Assembly (NCBI GenBank): GCA_019510435.1
Contig: JAEKKJ010000015.1
Location: 88,731 to 152,730 of the forward strand
Reading direction: 5' to 3'
DNA: 64,000 bases
Origin: Caulobacterales bacterium
Lineage (GTDB): Bacteria > Pseudomonadota > Alphaproteobacteria > Caulobacterales > Caulobacteraceae
Each line of letters starts with the position of its first letter. Position 1 is the stretch's first letter. This document shows positions 1 to 9,958 of the stretch, one piece after another. The notes under the pieces are model-generated. The model did not search any database. It worked only from the letters and a program-made list of their open reading frames with translations, and was not told the origin of the DNA. The position numbers and the translations under genes were made by a program.

Positions 1-1238
1 AAAGGATGCGCCGTGTCGGAGAACCCGTCGGCGAAATCGTCGGCGGGCGTGGGCGCCTCGCTGACCGAGAGGTTGTAGGCGCCCGTGACGCTGTCTGCAT
101 ACGCCCGCGCATCGATATAATAGGTCCCGTCAGCGTGCGCATTGAACGCCACGACCAGGTGCGAAGCGTCCGCCGCGGTCACAAAGTAGTTCGCAAAATT
201 GTTGGAGGCGTCCTGCAGGGTCAGGTCGAGGTTGGCGAGCGGGTGGGCGCCCGGCTGACCGACGAGCGTGATCGTGTAGGTGAAGCCCGCGCGCAACTGG
301 AGGCGGAACCAGTCGCGATCGCCGACATAGTCAATCACGCCGCTGACGGTCTGCCCCGCCGCGATCTGCCCCATGGGGTGGGCGCCGTCCGCGATGACGT
401 CGGCATAATCGTCCGCGGGCATCACGATGGGCGCCGCCGGCGTCCAGCCCAGCACGTCAAGGATGCGCAGGTCGAGCGGTGTTGTCACCGCCCCGACGCC
501 GGGCGAGCCGGCCCCGAAGGCGTCGGTGTAGGTGTAACCCCAATCCGCGAGGTCGGCGCCCTCGTAACGGCCTGAGGGATCGAGCGAGGGGTTGTAGGCC
601 CGCGCCGAAACGTGCGTCGGATCGAAGCCAAAATAGGTGGCGGCGCCGTCGGCGCCTCCTGTGTAGTCGCGCAAGCCCGTCGCGGTGAACCGGAAGAGAT
701 CCATCGGGGCCCAGGCCCCCAACCGCAGGCCAACGCCCAGCGAACCCAGCCGGCCGAACACGCCCTCGGTGAGCTCGTGGACCATGGCGCCGACGACATC
801 CCCTCCGAACTGCCATGGGGCGTCGGAATTCAGCGCCACGACATCATCGAAGGTCGCGGCGATGCCGGTCGGCAGATTCAATGCGGCCGCCTGGGCCGTC
901 GGGATGAGGAAGAATGCGCCCTGGCTGGCATCCGCCGCCGGGAGGCCGGCCACGGCGAGCTGATCGTCGGCCGTCGTCGCATGGGTGCGCAGCGCACCGA
1001 CCAGCGCGTCGTAGCTTACCGCCGTCAGCGACGGGCGGTTACTGGCGAGGGTGTAAGGGCCGAGCGAGGCGTAGTCGAAATCAAGGCGAACTGTGACCGC
1101 ATTGGTGAACGCACCCGCGAGCAGTTGCTCGGCGTTGATGATCGCTGTTCGGTAGTCGGCGCCGACGCTGGGTTCGTAGGTGTTGATGAAGACCAGGCCG
1201 CTCCCCGGCGTGGTCACGGTCTCACTCGCGAATGGCAT
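1..1238 (-). CDS. Secreted NF038122-type metalloprotease with PPC-like domains, 3' end outside window
   Basis: The ORF is absent from the track because its stop lies beyond the left edge; I translated it by hand. It starts at ATG 1238 (MPFASETVTT) and opens with VFINTYEPSVGADYRTAI, which matches the N-terminus I associate with the NF038122 metalloprotease family. A zinc-protease-like motif, HELTEGVFGR, begins at about H154. The helix-motif Glu is present, but the second His of a classical HExxH is replaced by Glu, as I recall for this family. From about residue 275 there is a bacterial pre-peptidase C-terminal (PPC) type beta domain (DDYADVIADG ... DRDWFRLQL). A second copy begins at the edge (ADDFADGFSDTAHPF). 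A secreted protein is likely, but no classical signal peptide follows this start, so the true start could differ. Substrate unknown. Confidence 0.75.
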   Translation of the reverse strand, partial: MPFASETVTTPGSGLVFINTYEPSVGADYRTAIINAEQLLAGAFTNAVTVRLDFDYASLGPYTLASNRPSLTAVSYDALVGALRTHATTADDQLAVAGLPAADASQGAFFLIPTAQAAALNLPTGIAATFDDVVALNSDAPWQFGGDVVGAMVHELTEGVFGRLGSLGVGLRLGAWAPMDLFRFTATGLRDYTGGADGAATYFGFDPTHVSARAYNPSLDPSGRYEGADLADWGYTYTDAFGAGSPGVGAVTTPLDLRILDVLGWTPAAPIVMPADDYADVIADGAHPMGQIAAGQTVSGVIDYVGDRDWFRLQLRAGFTYTITLVGQPGAHPLANLDLTLQDASNNFANYFVTAADASHLVVAFNAHADGTYYIDARAYADSVTGAYNLSVSEAPTPADDFADGFSDTAHP

Positions 1239-1335
1239 TACGCGGCCGCCCCCAACAGCCAAGCTTATGGAGCCTGACGCCGTGCAGGGTTGTCAACCGC
1301 CGGCTGTAAACGCCAGCCGATCGCGTCGGGCCGTG

Positions 1336-1358
1336 CCTCCCCTTCGCATTAAGGGAGG
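1336..1358. terminator. Hairpin downstream of rsh, possibly a solo repeat end
   Basis: CCTCCCCTT and AAGGGAGG pair across a 6-base loop, 41 bases past the rsh stop in minus orientation. There is no T-run, so termination is only inferred. The sequence resembles the terminal palindromes of the MITE-like elements at 30803 and 54974, so it may be a solo repeat end reused as a terminator. Confidence 0.45.
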
Positions 1359-1398
1359 GACAGGACGATCCCCTGCCCCTGATGCTCAGGGAGCGACG

Positions 1399-3573
<2,175 letters not shown>

Positions 3574-3689
3574 GCGCGGGCGCGCGGCGCCGGGAGGCGG
3601 CGCCGCAGGCTCGGAATTCGAAACGTCCTTGGGGAGGGCGGCGGTTGCGGGCGCCGCCTCTTGTGTCAGCGGGTCTGCGCCTTCTGGGC

Positions 3690-4049
3690 TCAGTACCGCT
3701 CCTCCTGGCCGCCGTCGCGGTCGCTCTGCAGGGCGCGGACCAGCTCCAGCTCGCTCATCTGCATGTGGGTCGGGTCGGCCAGCAGGGCGAGGGTTTCGGC
3801 CTCTTCCTCGGCTTCCGAACGCTCGTCGACGCGCTGCAGCGTGCCGATCAGGTTCTCCCGCAGCTCCTCGGCGTCGACCACGTCGTCGGCGATCTCGCGC
3901 AGGGCCACCACCGGGTTCTTGTCGTTGTCGCGGTCCACGGCGATCGCGGCGCCGGCCGAGATGGCGCGGGCGCGATGGGCGGAGAGCAGAACGAGCGAGA
4001 AGCGGTTGGGCACCTTCTCAATGCAGTCTTCGACGGTGACGCGAGCCAT
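3690..4049 (-). CDS. rpoZ: DNA-directed RNA polymerase omega subunit
   Basis: 119 aa. Omega helps assemble and stabilise the beta' subunit of RNA polymerase and, in proteobacteria, contributes to a ppGpp binding site. The N-terminus [20 protein letters not shown] and the following [12 protein letters not shown] are hallmark RpoZ sequence. The acidic C-terminal tail ([12 protein letters not shown]) is typical of alphaproteobacteria. It is followed by rsh 116 bases downstream, linking a ppGpp target with the ppGpp enzyme. A sigma70-like promoter lies 33-61 bases upstream. Confidence 0.97.
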   Translation of the reverse strand: MARVTVEDCIEKVPNRFSLVLLSAHRARAISAGAAIAVDRDNDKNPVVALREIADDVVDAEELRENLIGTLQRVDERSEAEEEAETLALLADPTHMQMSELELVRALQSDRDGGQEERY

Positions 4050-4081
4050 GGAGTCTCTCAGGGAGGGGGATAGAACCCGCT

Positions 4082-4110
4082 AAAATAGAGCGTTGGACCT
4101 GATTGTGCAA
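4082..4110 (-). promoter_or_regulatory. Predicted sigma70-type promoter for rpoZ-rsh
   Basis: On the minus strand, TTGCAC at 4110-4105 and TATTTT at 4087-4082 are separated by exactly 17 bases and sit 33 bases or more before the rpoZ ATG. Each hexamer differs from consensus at a couple of positions. Seen by eye only. Confidence 0.5.
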
Positions 4111-4144
4111 CGCCGCAAAGGCCGCAGCGCCCGATGGACGGCGC

Positions 4145-6619
4145 TCAGGCGGGCCCGCGCGGGACGAAGACGAAATCGCCGAAGACGTGGCCCCCGTTGT
4201 CGAGGGCCGAATAGGTAGGCTGCTGCGGGTCGGGAAGGTCCTGGTCGCCGAGCAGGACGCCGGTGGCCGCGGCGATGACCCGGGTCACCAGCCGGTTGTA
4301 GATCTCCTCGCTGGTGATGACGTCGCTGTTGGCCTTCAGCACGTCGATCAGGGCGGCGGCGAAGACCGAGTGGTGGCCCGGCCCGCCCCCGTCCAGCACC
4401 GGCTCCAGGCGGCCGGAGGTGAGCACGTTGCGGGACTGCTTGTGGGCCATGCCGATCAGGTAGTCGGCGGAGTTCTCGTCGGCCTCGGCCGGCCGCTGGG
4501 CCCGGCTCACCGTCTGGCTGAGGAGGCCGGAATAGCAGGAGTCCGCCACGATCAGCACCTTGCGGGCGGCCATGCGCGCCACCTGGTAGGTGATCTCCTG
4601 GTTGCTGATCTGGCTGGCGGAGCTGCCGAATTCGGCGTCCACCGGCAGCCAATAGCCGCGGTCGCCGCCGTTGCGGACCTTCTCCATCCCGCCGTGGCCG
4701 GCGTAGTAGATCAGCAGCGTGTCGTTTTCGTTCAGCTTCTGGCTGAGGATGTCCAGCTGCCGCAGGATCTCGGCGCGGGACTTGTCGAGCATCACCGTGA
4801 CGTTGAAGCCGTAGCGGCTCTGCAGGACGGTCCCCAGCTGCGTCACGTCATTGGTCGGGGTGTCCAGCTTCGGAAGCTTGGGATCCCGGTAGTTCGACTC
4901 CCCGATCAGGATCGCGTAGCTCTGGTTGAAGCCGAACTTCGAGGACGCCCACATCCGCGACGGCTGCGCCTGGGCGTGGACCGTGGTGGCCGGCACGTTG
5001 CGGTAGCCGGTGGCGACCTTGGCCTCCAGCGCCTTGACCCGCGCCTCGCGCGCCGCCAGCGCCGCTTCCCGCGCGGCCAGGTTCGGCGTCGACGTCGCGC
5101 CGTCCGCCTTCGCGCGCACGCTCTCCTGCTTCAGGTTGGCGACCTCGGCCGCCAGGCTGGCGCTCCGGGCCTGGGCGGCGTCGTAGTCGCGCTGCATCTG
5201 GGCGGTGCGGCCCTGGGCTTCCGAGAGCCGCGCTTCGCTCGCCTTCAGGCGGGCGTCGCGCGCGTCGAGGTCGGACTGCACCTTGGCGAGCTGGGCGGAA
5301 GCCGCGGCCGCTTCGGCCCGGGCCCGCGACAGCTCCGCGTCGCGAGCCTGGCCGGCCCGCTGCGCTGCGGCGATCTCGGCCTTGCGCGCCGCGGCGTCGG
5401 CCCGCACCTGGTCCAGTTCGCGAGCCTGGCGGTCGTAGTCGGCCTGGGTGGCGCGCAGCCGGGCCGCGGCGGCCGCGTCGTCGGCATGGGCGGCGGCGTG
5501 CGCCTGCTGGTCGGCCAGTCGCGCCTGGGCGGCGCCCAGATCGGCCTCACGCGCCTGGAGCCTGGCCAGGGTGTCGGTGAGGCGGGCGTTGGCGGCGTCG
5601 GCGAGCTTGCGCGCCTGGGCGGCGTCCGCCTCCAGGAAGGCCACCCGGCCCTGCTGGTCCGGAAGCTGGCTGCGCATGGCGGCGAGCTGCGCCTGCATGC
5701 GCTGGCGTTCGGCCAGCATCTGCGCGCGCTCGGCCTCCGCGGCCTTCAGCTGGGCCGTCAGCGGGGCGGCGGTCTTCGTGGCGGCGGCCTTCGCGTTGGC
5801 GAGGTCGGCGGCCAGCTGGGCGGCGCGGGCGTCCGCGGCCTTGAGCTGGGCGGTGACCTCGGCCAACTGGCGCTGGGTGGCCATGTCCGGCGTCGGGACC
5901 GGCGTCGCCGAGCTGGCCCGACCCAGCTGTCCCCGCGCCTTGTCCAGGGCCGCGCGCTCCTGGGCCAGCTCCGCGCGCGCCGCGAGAAGCTCGCGCGACA
6001 GGCTCTCGGAATCGGCGCGCGCCGCCTCGTACTTGGCGTTCACCTTCTGCAGCATCCCGGCATCGCCCGCGAACTCCGCCGGCGGCAGTCCCGTCGCCCG
6101 GCGATAGAGCGCCACCGCCTTCTGCGCATCCTTGGGCACGCCCAGGCCCCGCTCATACAGCTGGCCCAGGTCGATCATCGCCTGCGGATAGCCCTGGTCG
6201 GCGGCCTTCTGGTACCAGCCCGCGGCCTGGCCATAGTCCGGCTCGCGGCCGAAGCCGTCGGCGTAGATGCGTCCCACATAGGCCTGGGCCTTGGCATCGC
6301 CCCCCTGGGCGGTGGGCAGCCACACCCCCAGGGACGATTCAAACGTGGCCCGGTCTGCGGCGACATACTCACCGCCGCGGATCTCGCAATTGGTGGCCGA
6401 GGTCCGGACGGGCCGGCGCGGAGTCAGGAAGGTCGTCGCGCGCCCAAGCTTGCGGACCTGGCCGGGCAGCAGGCAGTCGACCACCATATAGGCCTCGGCC
6501 GACAGCACCCCGTCGGCCGCGCGGACTGGCGCGCCGACGCCGGACGCCAGCAGCCCGAACGTGGCCAGTCCCAACGCGGCCGGGGACGCGCCCCACAGCT
6601 GTCTTGCGCCTCGTCGCAT
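4145..6619 (-). CDS. Secreted caspase-like (C14) protein with Sel1 repeats and long coiled coil
   Basis: 824 aa from ATG 6619, which has GGGAG eight bases upstream; the track's start at 6628 is a GTG. Order of parts: signal peptide (LWGASPAALGLATFGLLASG...VRAADG); Sel1-like repeats at about 105-185 (DAKAQAYVGRIYADGFG, YPQAMIDLGQLYERGLG); a very Ala/Gln/Arg-rich coiled coil at about 200-540; C-terminal peptidase C14 domain beginning SYAILIGESNYRD. The catalytic dyad is visible as H642 in YYAGHGG and C695 in DSCYSG, so the protease is likely active. Bacterial caspase homologues (orthocaspases) usually cleave after basic residues; the substrate here is unknown. Divergent from the beta-barrel gene at 6829. 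A periplasmic location is inferred from the signal peptide. Confidence 0.85.
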   Translation of the reverse strand: MRRGARQLWGASPAALGLATFGLLASGVGAPVRAADGVLSAEAYMVVDCLLPGQVRKLGRATTFLTPRRPVRTSATNCEIRGGEYVAADRATFESSLGVWLPTAQGGDAKAQAYVGRIYADGFGREPDYGQAAGWYQKAADQGYPQAMIDLGQLYERGLGVPKDAQKAVALYRRATGLPPAEFAGDAGMLQKVNAKYEAARADSESLSRELLAARAELAQERAALDKARGQLGRASSATPVPTPDMATQRQLAEVTAQLKAADARAAQLAADLANAKAAATKTAAPLTAQLKAAEAERAQMLAERQRMQAQLAAMRSQLPDQQGRVAFLEADAAQARKLADAANARLTDTLARLQAREADLGAAQARLADQQAHAAAHADDAAAAARLRATQADYDRQARELDQVRADAAARKAEIAAAQRAGQARDAELSRARAEAAAASAQLAKVQSDLDARDARLKASEARLSEAQGRTAQMQRDYDAAQARSASLAAEVANLKQESVRAKADGATSTPNLAAREAALAAREARVKALEAKVATGYRNVPATTVHAQAQPSRMWASSKFGFNQSYAILIGESNYRDPKLPKLDTPTNDVTQLGTVLQSRYGFNVTVMLDKSRAEILRQLDILSQKLNENDTLLIYYAGHGGMEKVRNGGDRGYWLPVDAEFGSSASQISNQEITYQVARMAARKVLIVADSCYSGLLSQTVSRAQRPAEADENSADYLIGMAHKQSRNVLTSGRLEPVLDGGGPGHHSVFAAALIDVLKANSDVITSEEIYNRLVTRVIAAATGVLLGDQDLPDPQQPTYSALDNGGHVFGDFVFVPRGPA

Positions 6620-6828
6620 GCCCCGCACTCCCGACGGCGACTTCGGAGCCAGGCCGAAGAGCGAACGTCGTTCCCCGCAAGGTGCCGCAAATCGGGCGAT
6701 CTAGGAAGCAATCTCGCATATCCCCGCACAATGAATATCGTTCGTCGGATCGCGTTCGTTAAGGCTGGACGTGGTGGCTGACGGTGTCAGAGTGCCCCCC
6801 AACGACTGGGAATGGGGGTTCACCGGCC

Positions 6829-8160
6829 ATGGTTACGCTATCTGCGCGCCGCGGAGCGTTTGCGCTCCTCATCTGCGTCTCGATCGCCACCGCGACGGGC
6901 GCGTGGGCCCAGGTGGCCCCTTCGCCCAAGACCGGCGCGCTGATCACGGCGGCCCAGGGCAACCCGCAGTTCCAGAGCACCGCCGCCTACATCGGCGCGC
7001 TGTGCCCCAACCTGACGCCCGGCACCGACCTGCGGCTGCGCTGCGCCGGGGCGTTGAACGCCTCCACCGACGCGCCGCCCCTGGCCACGATCGCCCTGGG
7101 CTCGATCACCCCCGAGGAGCTGCTGTCCCAGAGCGGGGCTGTGGACGGGGCGATCGCGCCGGCCACCAACGCCGTGGCGGGGCGCCTGTCCGCCCTGGGC
7201 CGGGTCGGCTTCCGCGGCGGCGTCGCCGCGCTCTACCGCCCGGTCGCCCTGGCCAGCAACGGCGACACCGCCGGCGTGGGCGGCTTCAGCCCGTCTCGCC
7301 TGCAGGGCTTCTTCAACGTGAGCGGCGGGTCGGGCAATCGCGACCACGACACCTACGAAGCCGGCTACGACTTCGACCAGGGCTCGATCACCGGCGGCGG
7401 CGACTACCGGTTCTCGGATGCCTTCACGGCCGGCGTGTCGCTGAGCTACGGCAAGACCGACGTCAATTTCGACGCCAGCGGCGGCAAGATGCACGTCAAG
7501 ACCACCGCCGGGGCCGCCTACGGCCTCTGGAGCGTCAGCGACCGGCTGCAGATCAGCGGCCTGATCTCCTACGGCCACGTGCGCTACTCCAGCTACCGCA
7601 ACATCAGCTACGTCGAGAGCGCCACCTCGGTGATCAACCGGGTCGCGTACAGCAAGGCGCGCGGCCACCAGTGGGAAGGGACCGTCACGGCGACCTACGC
7701 CCTGCCCGCCTCCGACGGCTGGTCGTTCGGCCCCTCCCTGGCGCTCAGCGCCGCCACGCTGCACCTGAAGGCGTTCGACGAGACCGGGGCCGGGGGCCTC
7801 GACCTGTCGTTCCCCACCCAGACCACCAAGAGCCTGCAGGTCATCCTCGGGTTCGATGCGTCCAAGGCGATCAGCGCGCCCTGGGGCGTGGTCACGCCCT
7901 ATGGCCGCGCCCAGGCCATCTATGAGACCAAGGACGACCGCCGGACCGTTGCGGTCCGCTACACGGCCGACACCACCGGCTTCTTCCCAGGGATCCGCCT
8001 CAACACCAGCGCCCCCGACCGTACGCGCTTCCTGCTGGGCGGCGGCCTTGCCGGCCAGTTCGCCAGCGGCTGGTCCGCCTTCGCCGACGTCGAGACGGTC
8101 GTCGGGCTCCGCTATGTCAGCGGCTACGACGTGACCATCGGGGGCCGCAAGGAGTTCTGA
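6829..8160 (+). CDS. Autotransporter-type outer membrane beta-barrel protein
   Basis: 443 aa from ATG 6829. This start gives a clean signal peptide (MVTLSARRGAFALLICVSIA...GAWAQ); the track start at 6784 adds 15 unlikely residues. A short region of about 150 residues is followed by alternating amphipathic strands typical of an autotransporter barrel (GGGDYRFSDAFTAGVSLSYG, SGLISYGHVRYSSYRN, ADVETVVGLRYVSGYD). The chain ends in Phe, as outer membrane barrels usually do for BAM recognition. There is no long passenger domain, so it may be a barrel with a small plug or a reduced autotransporter. The 209-base divergent spacer shared with the caspase-like gene would allow co-regulation, but I see no clear operator. 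Confidence 0.8.
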   Translation: MVTLSARRGAFALLICVSIATATGAWAQVAPSPKTGALITAAQGNPQFQSTAAYIGALCPNLTPGTDLRLRCAGALNASTDAPPLATIALGSITPEELLSQSGAVDGAIAPATNAVAGRLSALGRVGFRGGVAALYRPVALASNGDTAGVGGFSPSRLQGFFNVSGGSGNRDHDTYEAGYDFDQGSITGGGDYRFSDAFTAGVSLSYGKTDVNFDASGGKMHVKTTAGAAYGLWSVSDRLQISGLISYGHVRYSSYRNISYVESATSVINRVAYSKARGHQWEGTVTATYALPASDGWSFGPSLALSAATLHLKAFDETGAGGLDLSFPTQTTKSLQVILGFDASKAISAPWGVVTPYGRAQAIYETKDDRRTVAVRYTADTTGFFPGIRLNTSAPDRTRFLLGGGLAGQFASGWSAFADVETVVGLRYVSGYDVTIGGRKEF

Positions 8161-8173
8161 TCGGCGGCCCGGT

Positions 8174-8686
8174 TCAGCGGACTGGGGCAGCGTCCCGGCC
8201 GACCGGAGCCGCCGCCGCCAGCTCCGCCGCCGCCAGCCCCAGCACCGGATGCCGCCATCCAGGGGCGATCTCGGCCAGGGGACCCATGACGAACAGCCGC
8301 TCGTGGGCGCGCGGGTGCGGCAGGATCAGGTCGGGCGTCTCCAGGACCTCCCGCCCGTGGGCGATGAGGTCCAGGTCCAGGGTCCGCGGGGCGTTCCGGG
8401 CGCCTCGCTCGCGGCCAAGCTTCGCCTCCAGCGCCAGCAGCGCCGCCAGCACCACGCGTGGACCGGCGTTCGCCTCGACAACCGCGACGGCGTTGCGGTA
8501 CTCAGGACCCTTGGGGTCGGGCCAGGCGGCGGAGCGCCACTGGGTCGACCGTTTCAGGACCTTCAAGCCGACTTCAGGAAACCGCGCCAACGCCGCCTCC
8601 AGCAGGGCTTCCGACGTGCCGTAGCGGCCGGGAAGATTGCTGCCGAGGGCGATGACCACGACCCGCTCAAGGTCGTCGGGGCGCAT
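8174..8686 (-). CDS. folK: 2-amino-4-hydroxy-6-hydroxymethyldihydropteridine diphosphokinase
   Basis: 170 aa. HPPK transfers pyrophosphate from ATP to 6-hydroxymethyl-7,8-dihydropterin in folate synthesis. Family signatures: VVVIALGSNLPGRYG at the N-terminus, the aromatic-rich STQWRSAAW segment, and RTLDLDLIAHG with the Mg-binding Asp pair, followed by LPHPRAHERLFVM. It converges on the beta-barrel gene with a 13-base gap and is divergent from the NYN gene. No other folate gene is adjacent. Confidence 0.95.
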   Translation of the reverse strand: MRPDDLERVVVIALGSNLPGRYGTSEALLEAALARFPEVGLKVLKRSTQWRSAAWPDPKGPEYRNAVAVVEANAGPRVVLAALLALEAKLGRERGARNAPRTLDLDLIAHGREVLETPDLILPHPRAHERLFVMGPLAEIAPGWRHPVLGLAAAELAAAAPVGRDAAPVR

Positions 8687-8702
8687 TGGGAACTCGCCAG
8701 AT

Positions 8703-9296
8703 ATGACCTTCTACCCCACGGACCGGCTGGCCTTGTTCATCGACGGGGCCAACCTCTATTCGGCCGCCAAGAACCTCGGCTTCGACATCGACTACCGCAA
8801 GCTGCTGGAGGAGTTCAAAAAGCGCAGCGTGCTGGTGCGGGCCTACTACTACACGGCCCTGGTGGAGAACGAGGAGTACTCCCCGATCCGCCCGCTGGTC
8901 GATTGGCTGGACTACAACGGCTACCGCCTTGTGACCAAGCCGGCGCGGGAGTTCGTCGACAGCAACGGCCGCAAGCGCTTCCGCGGCGACATGGACGTCG
9001 AGATCGCCGTCGACATGATGGAGATGGCCGAGCACGCCGACCACATGGTGCTGTTCTCCGGCGACGGGGACTTCCGCAAGCTGGTGGAGGCGGTGCAGCG
9101 GCGCGGCAGCCGGGTGACGGTGGTCTCCACGGTGAAGAGCCAGCCGCCAATGGTCAGCGACGACCTGCGCCGCCAGGCCGACAACTTCGTGGACCTGGCC
9201 GACCTCGCCGACATGATCGGCCGCCCGGCGCGGCTGCCCAAGTTCCTGTCCGAGGCCCGCGGCCTCGCCGACCGCGACGCCGATGCCGAAGCCTGA
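8703..9296 (+). CDS. NYN (LabA/DUF88-like) domain protein, putative nuclease
   Basis: 197 aa from ATG 8703 (MTFYPTDRLALFIDGANLY). The track start at 8637 would run into the divergent folK start. The NYN fold is PIN-like. Conserved acidic residues are visible: FIDGANL at the N-terminus, KRFRGDMDVEIAVDMM in the middle, and LFSGDGDFRKLVEAVQRRG toward the end, the expected metal-binding Asp set. NYN proteins are predicted, and in some cases shown, to act on RNA. The last 14 bases overlap the start of the uracil-DNA glycosylase gene, so the two are probably translationally coupled. Specific substrate unknown. Confidence 0.9.
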   Translation: MTFYPTDRLALFIDGANLYSAAKNLGFDIDYRKLLEEFKKRSVLVRAYYYTALVENEEYSPIRPLVDWLDYNGYRLVTKPAREFVDSNGRKRFRGDMDVEIAVDMMEMAEHADHMVLFSGDGDFRKLVEAVQRRGSRVTVVSTVKSQPPMVSDDLRRQADNFVDLADLADMIGRPARLPKFLSEARGLADRDADAEA

Positions 9297-9951
9297 GCTG
9301 GCGCCGCAGATGGCCCCGCCCGAGGCGCCGGCGGACTGCCCACTCTGTCCGCGGTTGGTGGCCTACCGCGAGGCGAACCGGGCCAGCGTGCCGGGGGGCT
9401 TCAATGGTGCAGTGCCCTCGTTCGGCGACCCCCAGGCGCGGCTATGCGTGGTGGGCCTCGCGCCGGGCCGCATGGGCGCGAACCGCACCGGCCGGCCCTT
9501 CACCGGCGATGGCGCGGGCTGGATGCTGTACGCGACCCTGTTGAAGACCGGTTTCGCGCGCGGGACCTATGAGGCGCGGCCCGACGACGGGCTGGAGCTG
9601 ACGGACTGCATGATCACCAACGCGGTGCGCTGCGCCCCGCCGGGCAACAAGCCGGAGACCGTGGAGGAAGCCACCTGCCGGCCGTTCCTGACCAGCCGCC
9701 TGGCCGCGCTGCCCCGGTTGAAGGTGATCGTGACCCTCGGCGACATCTCGCGGCGCAACGTGCTGCGGGCGCTGGGCCTCAAGGCCTCGGCGGGCATCGC
9801 CGGCCACGGCACGGAGTTCGCGGCGGGTCCCTACACGGTCCTGAACAGCTACCACTGCTCGCGGCTCAACACGAACACCGGCCGGCTTACGGGCGAGATG
9901 TTCGAGGCGGTGTTCCAGCGGGCGCGGGCGATCATCGGGAGCGGCGGCTGA
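9283..9951 (+). CDS. Family 5 (UDGb-type) uracil-DNA glycosylase
   Basis: 222 aa. It removes uracil, and in this family often hypoxanthine or xanthine, from DNA as the first step of base excision repair. Motif 1 is GLAPGRMGANRTGRPFTGD, characteristic of UDGb: Asn replaces the catalytic Asp seen in family 1. A later NSYHCSRLNTNTGRLT segment corresponds to the DNA-intercalation motif. Cysteines in CPLCPRL, NAVRCAP and EATCRPF are placed to hold the 4Fe-4S cluster of family 4/5 enzymes. It overlaps the NYN gene by 14 bases. Confidence 0.9.
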   Translation: MPKPELAPQMAPPEAPADCPLCPRLVAYREANRASVPGGFNGAVPSFGDPQARLCVVGLAPGRMGANRTGRPFTGDGAGWMLYATLLKTGFARGTYEARPDDGLELTDCMITNAVRCAPPGNKPETVEEATCRPFLTSRLAALPRLKVIVTLGDISRRNVLRALGLKASAGIAGHGTEFAAGPYTVLNSYHCSRLNTNTGRLTGEMFEAVFQRARAIIGSGG

Positions 9952-9958
9952 TCGGGGG

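Noticed and set aside
6-575. Plus-strand and other minus-frame ORFs in the first 1.2 kb
   Set aside because: The metalloprotease frame, open from 1238 to the left edge, has recognisable domains; the others are shadows listed only because it lacks a stop in the window.
4103-6781. 892-aa plus-strand ORF
   Set aside because: Antisense shadow of the caspase-like gene, which has clear family motifs on the minus strand.
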